Below the pieces are notes generated by a model, which worked only from the letters and a program-made list of their open reading frames with translations, did no database searches and was not told the DNA's origin. This document shows positions 1-6,136 of a DNA stretch of 6,943 bases, piece after piece. Position 1 is the first letter of the stretch, and each line of letters starts with the position of its first letter. A program made the position numbers and the translations under genes. This DNA is from an uncultured Rhodospirillales bacterium (GTDB lineage Bacteria > Pseudomonadota > Alphaproteobacteria > Acetobacterales > Acetobacteraceae), in the NCBI GenBank assembly GCA_903904805.1, contig CAIVDX010000328.1:1-6943 (forward strand). Direction: 5' to 3'.

Positions 1-395
1 ATGGCGGGGTGAAAGCCGCCAGGCACGAAGATCAGCTTGCCGCGCCGCGCCCAGGCCGGGGCGAGCGGGATCGCGGCGAGCGCACGGGCCGCCAACTCGG
101 GGCTGAGCTGGCTCATGGTATGGCGCAGCTTCCGCCCGATATGCTCGGCGCGCCCGGCCAGCGCCTGGGCGAGCTTCCAATCGTGATTGCCGAGCAGGAA
201 GAGGCCCCGGCGCTGGTCCACCATGTCGAGCGCCATGGTCAGCGCTCCGGCGCTGTCAGGCCCGTTATCCACCAGGTCGCCGAGTTGGATGACGTAGCGG
301 TCGGTGGCAAGTGCGGCGGCGAAGGCGCGGCTGTCGCCATGCACGTCGCCGACGATGCGGAGCGGACCGAAAAAGGACGGCGGCTCAAGCGGCAT
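1..395 (-). CDS. PPP-like metallophosphoesterase (calcineurin-like), partial, C-terminus off the left edge
   Basis: The first 131 codons of a calcineurin-like phosphoesterase related to bacterial Ser/Thr protein phosphatases and ApaH-type hydrolases. Its substrate cannot be told from sequence. Metal-site motifs seen in order: GDVHG (residues 16-20), GDLVDNGP (39-46) and GNHDWK (69-74), the PPP signature set. Near the cut edge is FVPGGFHPA (123-131). In family members I recall, this strand carries a metal-ligand histidine (FVHGG), so Pro125 is odd. The ATG lies inside the last codons of the upstream photolyase gene: the two overlap by 11 bp (ATGCCGCTTGA). No clear Shine-Dalgarno is seen, so translation is probably coupled to the photolyase. 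The last one or two conserved histidine motifs (such as GHTP) would lie outside the window, so activity cannot be judged. It is distinct from PdeM, which is shorter in its motif spacing and lies upstream in the same gene row. Confidence 0.85.
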   Translation of the reverse strand, partial: MPLEPPSFFGPLRIVGDVHGDSRAFAAALATDRYVIQLGDLVDNGPDSAGALTMALDMVDQRRGLFLLGNHDWKLAQALAGRAEHIGRKLRHTMSQLSPELAARALAAIPLAPAWARRGKLIFVPGGFHPA

Positions 396-1788
396 TGGCG
401 GTGATGGTCTTGTAGGCGGCGAGCGCGCGGGTGCGGCCCTCATCCAGGCCGATGATCGGGTGCGGGTAGGTTTTGCCCAGCCGCACGCCGGCGGCCTCCA
501 GCACCAGGGCCGGGGCGGTCCAGGGCTGGTGGATGCAGCGGTCGGGCAGGGCTGCGAGTTCGGGGACGAAGCGGCGGACATAGGCGCCGTCAGGGTCGAA
601 TTTCTCGCCCTGCAGCACCGGATTGAACACGCGGAAATAGGGCGCGGCATCGGCGCCGCAGCCGGCGACCCACTGCCAGCTGGCGGCGTTCGCCGCCAGG
701 TCGCCATCGACCAGCGTGTCCCAGAACCAGGCCTCGCCGAGCTGCCAGGGCAGCAGCAGGTGCTTCACCAGAAACGAGGCGACGATCATGCGGACACGGT
801 TGTGCATCCAGCCGGTTTGCCACAGCTCGCGCATGCCCGCATCCACCATCGGGATGCCGGTTTCACCGCGTTGCCAGGCGCGCAACGCGGCGGCATCGGT
901 GCGCCAGGGCATGTTGGCGAACTGGGCGCGCAGGGGCGTCTCCGGCAGGGCCTGGTGGTGCCAGAGCAGATGGACGGCGAACTCGCGCCAGAGCACTTCG
1001 TTGAGGACTTTGTCGCGGGCATTGGCGGGCAGCGTGGCGGCCTCGGCGGCGTGCCAGACCTGCAGCGGCGAGATCTCGCCCCAGTGCAGATACGGGGAGA
1101 GGCGGGAGGTGGTGACGCGGCCGGGGATGTCGCGGCCCTCGGCGTAGCCGGCGGCGGGGCCATCAAGGAAGTCGGCGAGCGCAGCGGCCGCGTTGGCCTC
1201 GCCGGGGGCGAAGGCGGCGCGCAGGCCACCGGCCCAATCGGGTTTGGTCGGCAGGAGGAGCCAGTCCTCCAGCCGGTCCGAGGCCGGCGCGGGGGCGGCG
1301 ACCAGGCGCGAGGGGGCGGGCAGGGGCCGCGCGGTGATGCCGGCAGCTCGGACGGCACGCATGAAGGGGGAATAGACACCGTACGGGCCGCCGGTTCCGG
1401 TGCGCACCGCCTCGGGATCGGTCAGCGTGCGACTGCGATGCAGGATGGCGCCGACCGCCTGCTCCTGCATCCGCGCCCAGGGCTCGTAGGCGGCCGCGGC
1501 GTGGATTTCCGCGCCGCCGAGCGCGGCGGAAATCTCGGCCAGATGCGCCGCGGCAGAGCCGCGCCGCAGCACCAAGGGCACGCCAAGCCGGCCAAGGTCG
1601 GTCGCGAGGGAGGCCAGCGCATGGTGCAGCCACCAACGCTGCGCGCCTCCCCAGGCCCAGGCGCCGGCGGCTGCCTCGTCGAGCACATACACCGCTGCGA
1701 TCGGCCGGCCACCGCGCGCTGCGGCCGAGAGGGCGGGGTTGTCGGCCAGTCGGAGGTCTTGCCGCACCCACCAGATCGCACTGCTCAT
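385..1788 (-). CDS. phrB: Deoxyribodipyrimidine photolyase (class I CPD photolyase)
   Basis: A 467-residue flavoprotein that uses blue or near-UV light to split cyclobutane pyrimidine dimers in DNA. Residues 1 to about 130 form the antenna-binding alpha/beta domain, starting with the typical WWVRQDLRLADNPAL. The C-terminal FAD domain has TSRLSPYLHWGEIS (227-240), WREF (267-270), TGWMHNRVRM (325-334), DGDLAAN (361-367), WQWVAGCGADAAPYF (371-385) and RVFNP. By hand alignment to E. coli PhrB, the electron-transfer tryptophans W306, W359 and W382 correspond to W295, W348 and W371, and the flavin-facing N378 to N367. All are kept, so the enzyme looks active. Length matches the family (about 470). 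The ATG is preceded by GGGAG (1795-1799) with 6 nt spacing. It lies 70 bp after pdeM, with a hairpin repeat between, and overlaps the next gene by 11 bp. The antenna cofactor cannot be told. Confidence 0.97.
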   Translation of the reverse strand: MSSAIWWVRQDLRLADNPALSAAARGGRPIAAVYVLDEAAAGAWAWGGAQRWWLHHALASLATDLGRLGVPLVLRRGSAAAHLAEISAALGGAEIHAAAAYEPWARMQEQAVGAILHRSRTLTDPEAVRTGTGGPYGVYSPFMRAVRAAGITARPLPAPSRLVAAPAPASDRLEDWLLLPTKPDWAGGLRAAFAPGEANAAAALADFLDGPAAGYAEGRDIPGRVTTSRLSPYLHWGEISPLQVWHAAEAATLPANARDKVLNEVLWREFAVHLLWHHQALPETPLRAQFANMPWRTDAAALRAWQRGETGIPMVDAGMRELWQTGWMHNRVRMIVASFLVKHLLLPWQLGEAWFWDTLVDGDLAANAASWQWVAGCGADAAPYFRVFNPVLQGEKFDPDGAYVRRFVPELAALPDRCIHQPWTAPALVLEAAGVRLGKTYPHPIIGLDEGRTRALAAYKTITANAA

Positions 1789-1794
1789 GTCGGG

Positions 1795-1799
1795 CTCCC
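1795..1799 (-). promoter_or_regulatory. Ribosome binding site of the photolyase gene
   Basis: GGGAG on the minus strand, 6 nt before the ATG at 1788. It fixes the photolyase start and is the best Shine-Dalgarno on the minus-strand arm. It follows directly after hairpin repeat copy A. Confidence 0.6.
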
Positions 1800-1808
1800 A
1801 AAGGCAAG

Positions 1809-1854
1809 CAAGTAAGGTGTTCTTTCTTGAAAGAAAGAACCAAAGACCTTTTGG
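1809..1854 (-). repeat. AT-rich hairpin repeat, copy A (pdeM-photolyase gap)
   Basis: A 46 bp AT-rich element in a GC-rich neighbourhood, filling most of the 70 bp gap between pdeM and the photolyase gene. Read on the minus strand, the core is a perfect 10-bp inverted repeat, arms GTTCTTTCTT (1840-1831) and AAGAAAGAAC (1828-1819), around a central TC. As RNA this would be about 9 bp with a 4-nt loop. Outer pieces AAGGT and ACCTT could add a second, imperfect pairing. Hand alignment to copy B (2610-2657, opposite strand) gives 39 identities over 46 positions plus a 2-nt gap. The tail is not U-rich and the stem is A/T-rich, so it is not a standard intrinsic terminator. A dispersed extragenic repeat, an mRNA stability hairpin or a protein site are all possible. 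Confidence 0.85.
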
Positions 1855-1858
1855 ACTT

Positions 1859-2560
1859 TTAGACCGCCAATGCAGGGCCTTCGGTGGCTGGGGGGCGGCG
1901 GTCGACCACGAAGCTGTAGAGCCGTTCCTTTCCCAGCAGGAAGGCGCGGGCGTGGCGGGGGAACAGGGCGGCGATCTCTCGGTGGCGAATGTCGAGGCCG
2001 CCGGTGAAGGCGCCGAAGGCGGGCAGCAGGATGCGGTCGGCGTTGGTGACGAAGCAGGCGCGGGTGAGGCTGGTGCCGCGCACCGCGACCGTGGCTTTCG
2101 GGTGGAGATGGCCGCAGACCTCGCCCTTCGCGCCTTGGGTGGGCTCGTGGCGGAACGTCAGGGGGCCGAGGGTGAGGCTGGCCATGCTCTCGCCGGGCAG
2201 GTTGGTGGGCGCGGCCGGGTCGTGGTTGCCGGTGAGCCAAATGAGTTTCGAGGTTTTGGCGAGGGTGGCGATGCGGATGGCGTCGGCGGCGGACAGACGG
2301 GTGGGGCCGGACTGGTCGTGGAAGCTGTCGCCCAGAAACAGGATGGTCTGCGCGCCGTGGCGGCGGACGACGCGGGCGAGGCGGTCGAGTGTCATCGCGC
2401 TGTCCCAGGGTGGCAGCAGTTGGCCCTTGTTGGCGAAATGCGAGGCCTTTTCCATGTGCAGGTCGGCCACCGCCAGCAGGCGGTGTGCGGGCCAATAGAG
2501 CGTGCCATCCGGATCAAGCTGCAGCAGCTCCCCCATCAGATGAATGGTCGCCGCGCTCAT
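1859..2560 (-). CDS. pdeM: PdeM, ligase-associated DNA damage response metallophosphoesterase (endonuclease)
   Basis: A 233-residue binuclear metallophosphoesterase of the LDAR cluster. The Pseudomonas putida relative is a manganese-dependent DNase acting on single-stranded DNA (established knowledge); the same role here is inferred. All metal-site motifs are present in order: ADLHMEKA (32-39), GDSFHD (77-82), GNHD (111-114), RHEP (137-140) and GHLHP (150-154). The family N-terminus LYWPAHRLLAVADLH is clear at 21-35. Start chosen: ATG at 2560, with only a weak AGGCGG upstream. The frame stays open back to an ATG at 2647, but that extension would translate the hairpin repeat into a low-complexity leader (MFFFEKKNQK), so it was rejected. 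The gene lies 90 bp after the helicase stop, in the same direction and probably the same operon, although each flanking gap holds a hairpin repeat. TAA stop at 1861-1859. Confidence 0.95.
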   Translation of the reverse strand: MSAATIHLMGELLQLDPDGTLYWPAHRLLAVADLHMEKASHFANKGQLLPPWDSAMTLDRLARVVRRHGAQTILFLGDSFHDQSGPTRLSAADAIRIATLAKTSKLIWLTGNHDPAAPTNLPGESMASLTLGPLTFRHEPTQGAKGEVCGHLHPKATVAVRGTSLTRACFVTNADRILLPAFGAFTGGLDIRHREIAALFPRHARAFLLGKERLYSFVVDRRPPATEGPALAV

Positions 2561-2609
2561 ACCCGCCTGCCAGGGCCACGGTGGTTGGGCGGCGTTTGCA
2601 CCCGTATTT

Positions 2610-2657
2610 CCAGAAGTTTTTTGGTTCTTTTTTTCAAAAAAGAACAAATGTTACTTG
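2610..2657 (+). repeat. AT-rich hairpin repeat, copy B (helicase-pdeM gap)
   Basis: The second copy of the element at 1809-1854, on the opposite strand. The core arms GTTCTTTTTT (2624-2633) and AAAAAAGAAC (2636-2645) are a perfect 10-bp inverted repeat around TC. Against copy A, the eighth stem pair has changed from C-G to T-A on both sides (2631 with 2638, versus 1833 with 1826), so pairing is kept. Flanks conserved with copy A include CCA.AAG on the left and TTACTTG on the right. The right end (2651-2657) runs into the helicase gene and supplies its TAA stop and most of its last two codons. The rest of the 90 bp gap (2561-2609) shows no recognisable site. Confidence 0.85.
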
Positions 2658-5059
2658 TCACTTCTAGCTTCCTTCAGGAGTTCCTCGGCCTCGGCGAGGA
2701 GTGCTTCCTCGCTCATTTCCGAGCGCACGCTTTCTCTTCCTATATCGAGCAGCACCGGCACCGCGAGGGGTGAGACGCGGTTCAGGCGCATGGTGGTGAT
2801 GCGGCCTTTGATGCGCTCAAGGAAGGTGGCGAGGCGGGCGAGGTCGGTCATGCCGCCGGCGGCGTCCGCACGGGTGGCGCGCAGCAGGATGTGGTCGGGT
2901 TGGTGGCGGCGCAGGGCGTTGTAGATGAGGTCGGAGTTCACCGAGACCTGTCGTTTGCTGCGTTGGGCGCCGGGTTGGTTGCGGTCGATCAGGCCGGCGA
3001 TGATCGCCACGTTGCGGAAGGTGCGGCGGAGCATCGAGCTGTCGTCCATCCAGGCGTCGAGGTCGTCGCCGAGCATGTCCTGGCTGAACAGGTCGGCGAT
3101 GTCGGTGGGTTCGCGGGCGCACCAGGCGGCGATGACGTAGTCGGTGGCGACGAAGCCGAGCGGTTGGGCGCCGGCGCGTTCGAGGCGTTTGGTGAGCAGC
3201 ATGCCCAGCGTCTGGTGGGCGTTGCGGCCTTCGAATGTGTAGGCGACGAGGTACCAGCGGTCCTCGCGCGGGAAGATTTCGACGAGCAGGTTGTCGCGGC
3301 CTGGCAGGACGGAGTGGGCGGCCTGCAGGTCGAGCCATTCGCGCACCGGGTCGGGGAAGGATGGCCAGCTTGCGGGGGTGTTGAGCATCGCACGGACGCG
3401 GGCGGCGAGGTGGGTGGTGAGTGGCAGGCGGGTGCCGGCATAGGCGGGGACCTGGGGGTCGCCGCCGGTGGCTTCGACGCATTCGAGCCAGATTTCGCGC
3501 ACGCGGACGAATTTGAGTTTGCGGCCGGCGAAGATGAAGGCGTCGCCGGGGCGCAGGCCATTGGCGAAGAGTTCCTCCACCTCTCCCAGTGCGGCACCGC
3601 GGGCGCCCATCAGCCGGACCTTGAGCATGGGCAGTTCGACGATGGTGCCGACATTCATGCGGGTGAGCCGCGCGATGGCAGGGCCGATGATGTGGATGCG
3701 GCCTTCTGAGTCGCGGAAGAGTTTGCGGTAGCGTTCGTAGCCGGACAGCGCGTAGCCGCCGGTTTCGGCGAATTCCAGCACATCGTCGAAGTCGGCGCGG
3801 GTGAGGCCGCGGTAGGGGGCGGCGGCGGAGACCTCGGCATAGAGGGCATCAGGGTGGAAGGGGCCGGCGGCGGCGGTGAGCAGGATGTGCTGGGCGAGCA
3901 CGTCGAGGCCGCCTGGGCGGGGGGCGTCGCCATCGAGTTCGCCGGCGGCGACGGCGTCGATGGCGGCGATGCATTCCAGCACCTCGAAGCGGTTGGCCGG
4001 CACCAGGATGGCGCGCGAGGCTTCGTCCATGCGGTGGTTGGCGCGTCCGACCCGCTGGAGGAGGCGGGCGGCCCCTTTGGGGGCGCCGACCTGGATCACC
4101 TGGTCCACGCCGCCCCAGTCGATGCCGAGGTCGAGCGAGGCGGTGGCGACGACGGCGCGGAGCTTGCCGGCGGCCATCGCGGCCTCGACGCGGCGGCGCT
4201 GGGTGATGTCGAGGCTGCCATGGTGGAGCGCGATGGGCAGGGTGGCGTCGTTCAGGCGCCAGAGCTCGGCGAAGATCAGCTCGGCCTGGGCGCGGGTGTT
4301 GACGAAGACGATGGTCATCCCCGCGCTGGTGATGCGGGCGAGGATTTCGGCGGAGGTGGCCAGGCCCATGCGGCCGGACCAGGGCAGGCGGGCCTCGGGC
4401 AGCATGATGGACAGCTCGGGCGGCGCGCCGTCGGCCACCTCGATCAGCTCCACCTGGCCGCCGGCGGCGACGAAGTCGAGCACCTGGGCGCGGTGGGCGA
4501 TGGTGGCGGACAGGCCGATGCGGGTGGCGGCGGGTGCGATGGCGGCCAAACGGGTAAGGCAGAGGGAAAGCTGATCGCCCCGCTTGGTGCCGGCGAGGGC
4601 GTGGATCTCGTCGATCACCACGCGCTTGAGGGAGGCGAACATGCTGGCCGCCTCCGGCCAGGAGAGCATCAAGGCGAGGCTTTCGGGGGTGGTGAGCAGG
4701 AGGTGGGGCGGGGAGTCGCGCTGGCGTTTGCGGCGGTTCTCCGGGGTGTCGCCGGTGCGGATTCCCACGGTGATGGGCAGGGCCATCTCGGCGATGGGGG
4801 CTTCAAGATTGCGGGCGATGTCGGTGGCGAGTGCCTTCAGCGGGCTGATGTAGAGGGTGTGGAGACCGGTGGTGGGGTGGATGGTGAGGTCGATGAGGCT
4901 GGGGAGGAAGCCGGCGAGGGTCTTGCCGCCGCCGGTGGGGGCGATCAGCAGGACCGAGGATGTGGCGGCGGCGTGCCAGACGGCGATCTGGTGGGGGCGG
5001 GGCGTCCAGCCGCGGGCGGCGAACCAGGCGCGGAAAGGTTCTGGTATTGTTCTCACCAT
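2651..5059 (-). CDS. lhr: Lhr-Core type ligase-associated DEXH-box helicase
   Basis: An 802-residue superfamily 2 helicase, the motor of the LDAR cluster. Lhr-Core enzymes are ATP-driven 3'-to-5' single-strand DNA translocases that unwind DNA or RNA:DNA duplexes (family knowledge). Motifs: Q-motif-like region RPHQIAVW (21-28), Walker A APTGGGKT (40-47), TTPESL (123-128), DEIH (150-153), LSAT (183-186), HHGSL (279-283), ATASLDLGIDWG (305-316) and QRVGRANHR (335-343). After about residue 370 come the winged-helix and beta-barrel parts of Lhr-Core. The length matches the short Lhr-Core class; the long C-terminal extension of full-length Lhr is absent. Start chosen: ATG at 5059, just before PEPFRAWFAARGW. 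The frame continues upstream across the divergent exonuclease gene without a stop, but that extension is low-quality shadow sequence. No Shine-Dalgarno is visible, so the mRNA may be leaderless. A LexA-type box lies in codons 3-8. Confidence 0.97.
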   Translation of the reverse strand: MVRTIPEPFRAWFAARGWTPRPHQIAVWHAAATSSVLLIAPTGGGKTLAGFLPSLIDLTIHPTTGLHTLYISPLKALATDIARNLEAPIAEMALPITVGIRTGDTPENRRKRQRDSPPHLLLTTPESLALMLSWPEAASMFASLKRVVIDEIHALAGTKRGDQLSLCLTRLAAIAPAATRIGLSATIAHRAQVLDFVAAGGQVELIEVADGAPPELSIMLPEARLPWSGRMGLATSAEILARITSAGMTIVFVNTRAQAELIFAELWRLNDATLPIALHHGSLDITQRRRVEAAMAAGKLRAVVATASLDLGIDWGGVDQVIQVGAPKGAARLLQRVGRANHRMDEASRAILVPANRFEVLECIAAIDAVAAGELDGDAPRPGGLDVLAQHILLTAAAGPFHPDALYAEVSAAAPYRGLTRADFDDVLEFAETGGYALSGYERYRKLFRDSEGRIHIIGPAIARLTRMNVGTIVELPMLKVRLMGARGAALGEVEELFANGLRPGDAFIFAGRKLKFVRVREIWLECVEATGGDPQVPAYAGTRLPLTTHLAARVRAMLNTPASWPSFPDPVREWLDLQAAHSVLPGRDNLLVEIFPREDRWYLVAYTFEGRNAHQTLGMLLTKRLERAGAQPLGFVATDYVIAAWCAREPTDIADLFSQDMLGDDLDAWMDDSSMLRRTFRNVAIIAGLIDRNQPGAQRSKRQVSVNSDLIYNALRRHQPDHILLRATRADAAGGMTDLARLATFLERIKGRITTMRLNRVSPLAVPVLLDIGRESVRSEMSEEALLAEAEELLKEARSDK
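5038..5052. promoter_or_regulatory. Putative LexA (SOS) operator, GTTC-N7-GTTC
   Basis: On the plus strand GTTC (5038-5041), seven bases TGGTATT, then GTTC (5049-5052); on the minus strand GAACAATACCAGAAC. This is an exact match to the direct-repeat operator of alphaproteobacterial LexA. It lies within the helicase gene at codons 3-8, and 68 bp before the exonuclease start, over the -35 of the proposed exonuclease promoter. No other exact copy was noticed in the window. LexA binding is inferred; it was not tested. Confidence 0.62.
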
Positions 5060-5074
5060 CGGACGGGGTTTAAC
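5047..5074 (+). promoter_or_regulatory. Possible sigma-70-type promoter for the exonuclease-ligase arm
   Basis: TTGTTC (5047-5052) and TTTAAC (5069-5074), separated by 16 bp, are a fair match to -35 and -10 boxes. Transcription would start near 5081, leaving a leader of about 40 nt before the GTG at 5120. The -35 coincides with the second half of the LexA-type box. The -10 lies in the palindrome GTTTAAC (5068-5074), which could also serve as a -10 on the minus strand for a leaderless helicase mRNA, but no good -35 for that direction was found. Confidence 0.35.
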
Positions 5075-5119
5075 ACAGGTGCGGTGTGAGGGAAGGAGGG
5101 TGCCAAGGCACATGATATC

Positions 5120-6136
5120 GTGAGCCATCCGAGCCAGTGGATGCAGGTGCGGCCGGAGGGGCTGTATTGCGTGCCGGCGGATCTGTTCATCGATCCCGTG
5201 CGGCCGGTGGGCCGCGCGGTGGTGAGCCATGCCCATTCGGATCATGCGCGGCCTGGGCATGCGGTGGTGTGGGCCACCGCGCCGACCATCGCGATCGCGG
5301 CGCATCGCATGGGCGCGGGGGCCTGGGCGGATGCGCGGGCGCTGGCGTATGGCGCGGCGGTTGAGCTGGAGGGCGTGCGGCTCAGCCTGCATCCGGCGGG
5401 GCATGTGCTGGGCAGCGCGCAGGTAGCGCTCGAGCATCAGGGCGGGCGCATCGTGATCAGCGGCGACTACAAGCGCGCGCCCGATCCGACCTGTGTGCCG
5501 TTCGAGCCGGTGGCATGCGACGTGTTCGTCACCGAGGCGACGTTCGGGCTGCCGATCTTTCGGCATCCTGATCCGGCGGTGGAGATTGCGAAATTGCTCG
5601 GCAGCGTGGCGCTGTTTCCGCAGCGGACGCATGTGGTGGGGTGTTACGCGCTGGGGAAGTGCCAGCGGCTGATCGCGCTGCTGCGCGCGGGCGGCTGGGA
5701 TCGGCCGATCTATCTGCATGGCGCGCTGATGGCGCTGTGCGAGATCTATCGCGTGTTGGGCGTGGAGCTGGGCGAGCTGCGGCCGGCTTCGGTGGCGGCG
5801 AAGGCGGAGCTGGTGGGGGCGATCGTGCTCGCACCACCCTCGGCGATCGCCGATCGCTGGTCGCGGCGGCTGGCCGATCCGGTGGTGGCGTTGGCCTCGG
5901 GCTGGATGCGCACGCGGCAGCGGGCGAAGGCGCGCGGGGTGGAGTTGCCGTTGGTGATCTCCGACCATGCCGATTGGGACGAGCTGCTGCGGACGGTGGC
6001 GGACACGCGGGCGCCGGAGGTGTGGGTGACGCATGGCAGCGAGGATGCGCTGATCCATGCGCTCGGCCAGCGCGGGGTGCGCGCGCGGGCGCTGCGGCTG
6101 TTGGGGTATGGCGACGATGAGGACGTTGCCGCGTGA
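5120..6136 (+). CDS. Ligase-associated DNA damage response exonuclease (metallo-beta-lactamase fold, SNM1/beta-CASP-like)
   Basis: A 338-residue metal-dependent nuclease of the LDAR cluster, thought to trim DNA ends before ligation (role inferred from family and context). The metallo-beta-lactamase motifs are visible: SHAHSDH (36-42, ligands H37, H39, D41, H42), HPAGHVLGSAQV (91-102), SGDYKR (114-119) with D116, and TEATFGLP (138-145). C-terminal beta-CASP-like parts include GCYALGKCQR (174-183), SDHADW (281-286) and THGSEDAL (304-311). The family opening RPEGLYCVPADLFIDPVRPV is at 11-30. The start is GTG at 5120. The in-frame stop TGA at 5087-5089 limits upstream starts, and the only close alternative is ATG at 5141, which would remove seven residues. 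A strong GGAAGGAGGG (5091-5100) is too far from the GTG to be its normal ribosome site. Its TGA overlaps the ligase GTG. Confidence 0.95.
   Translation: MSHPSQWMQVRPEGLYCVPADLFIDPVRPVGRAVVSHAHSDHARPGHAVVWATAPTIAIAAHRMGAGAWADARALAYGAAVELEGVRLSLHPAGHVLGSAQVALEHQGGRIVISGDYKRAPDPTCVPFEPVACDVFVTEATFGLPIFRHPDPAVEIAKLLGSVALFPQRTHVVGCYALGKCQRLIALLRAGGWDRPIYLHGALMALCEIYRVLGVELGELRPASVAAKAELVGAIVLAPPSAIADRWSRRLADPVVALASGWMRTRQRAKARGVELPLVISDHADWDELLRTVADTRAPEVWVTHGSEDALIHALGQRGVRARALRLLGYGDDEDVAA

Noticed and set aside
669..707. AANAAS in place of the E. coli AANNGG near the photolyase flavin site
   Set aside because: The functional Asn is kept, and similar small-residue variants are common in alphaproteobacterial class I photolyases as I recall them.
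304..1815. A 503-codon plus-strand frame opposite the photolyase
   Set aside because: Gly/Ala-rich low-complexity shadow; the minus strand encodes a complete photolyase with all key residues.
1819..1840. Hairpin as an intrinsic terminator between pdeM and the photolyase
   Set aside because: The stem is A/T-rich and no U tract follows on either strand. It is kept as a repeat, with terminator or stability function left open.
2624..2645. GTTC...GAAC arms as a second LexA site
   Set aside because: The spacing is 14 bp and inverted, unlike GTTC-N7-GTTC direct repeats or the GAAC-N4-GTTC type palindrome.
2561..2647. N-terminal extension of PdeM to ATG 2647
   Set aside because: It would translate the hairpin repeat. 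Family members begin near the chosen ATG at 2560.
3854..5089. A 411-codon plus-strand frame opposite the helicase
   Set aside because: Gly-rich shadow sequence; the helicase motifs on the other strand are complete.
5060..6058. The helicase frame stays open for 333 more codons upstream, antisense to the exonuclease gene
   Set aside because: The extension is Arg/His/Pro-rich, has no recognisable domain and opposes a gene with full catalytic motifs. Long antisense frames are expected in GC-rich DNA with strong third-position bias.
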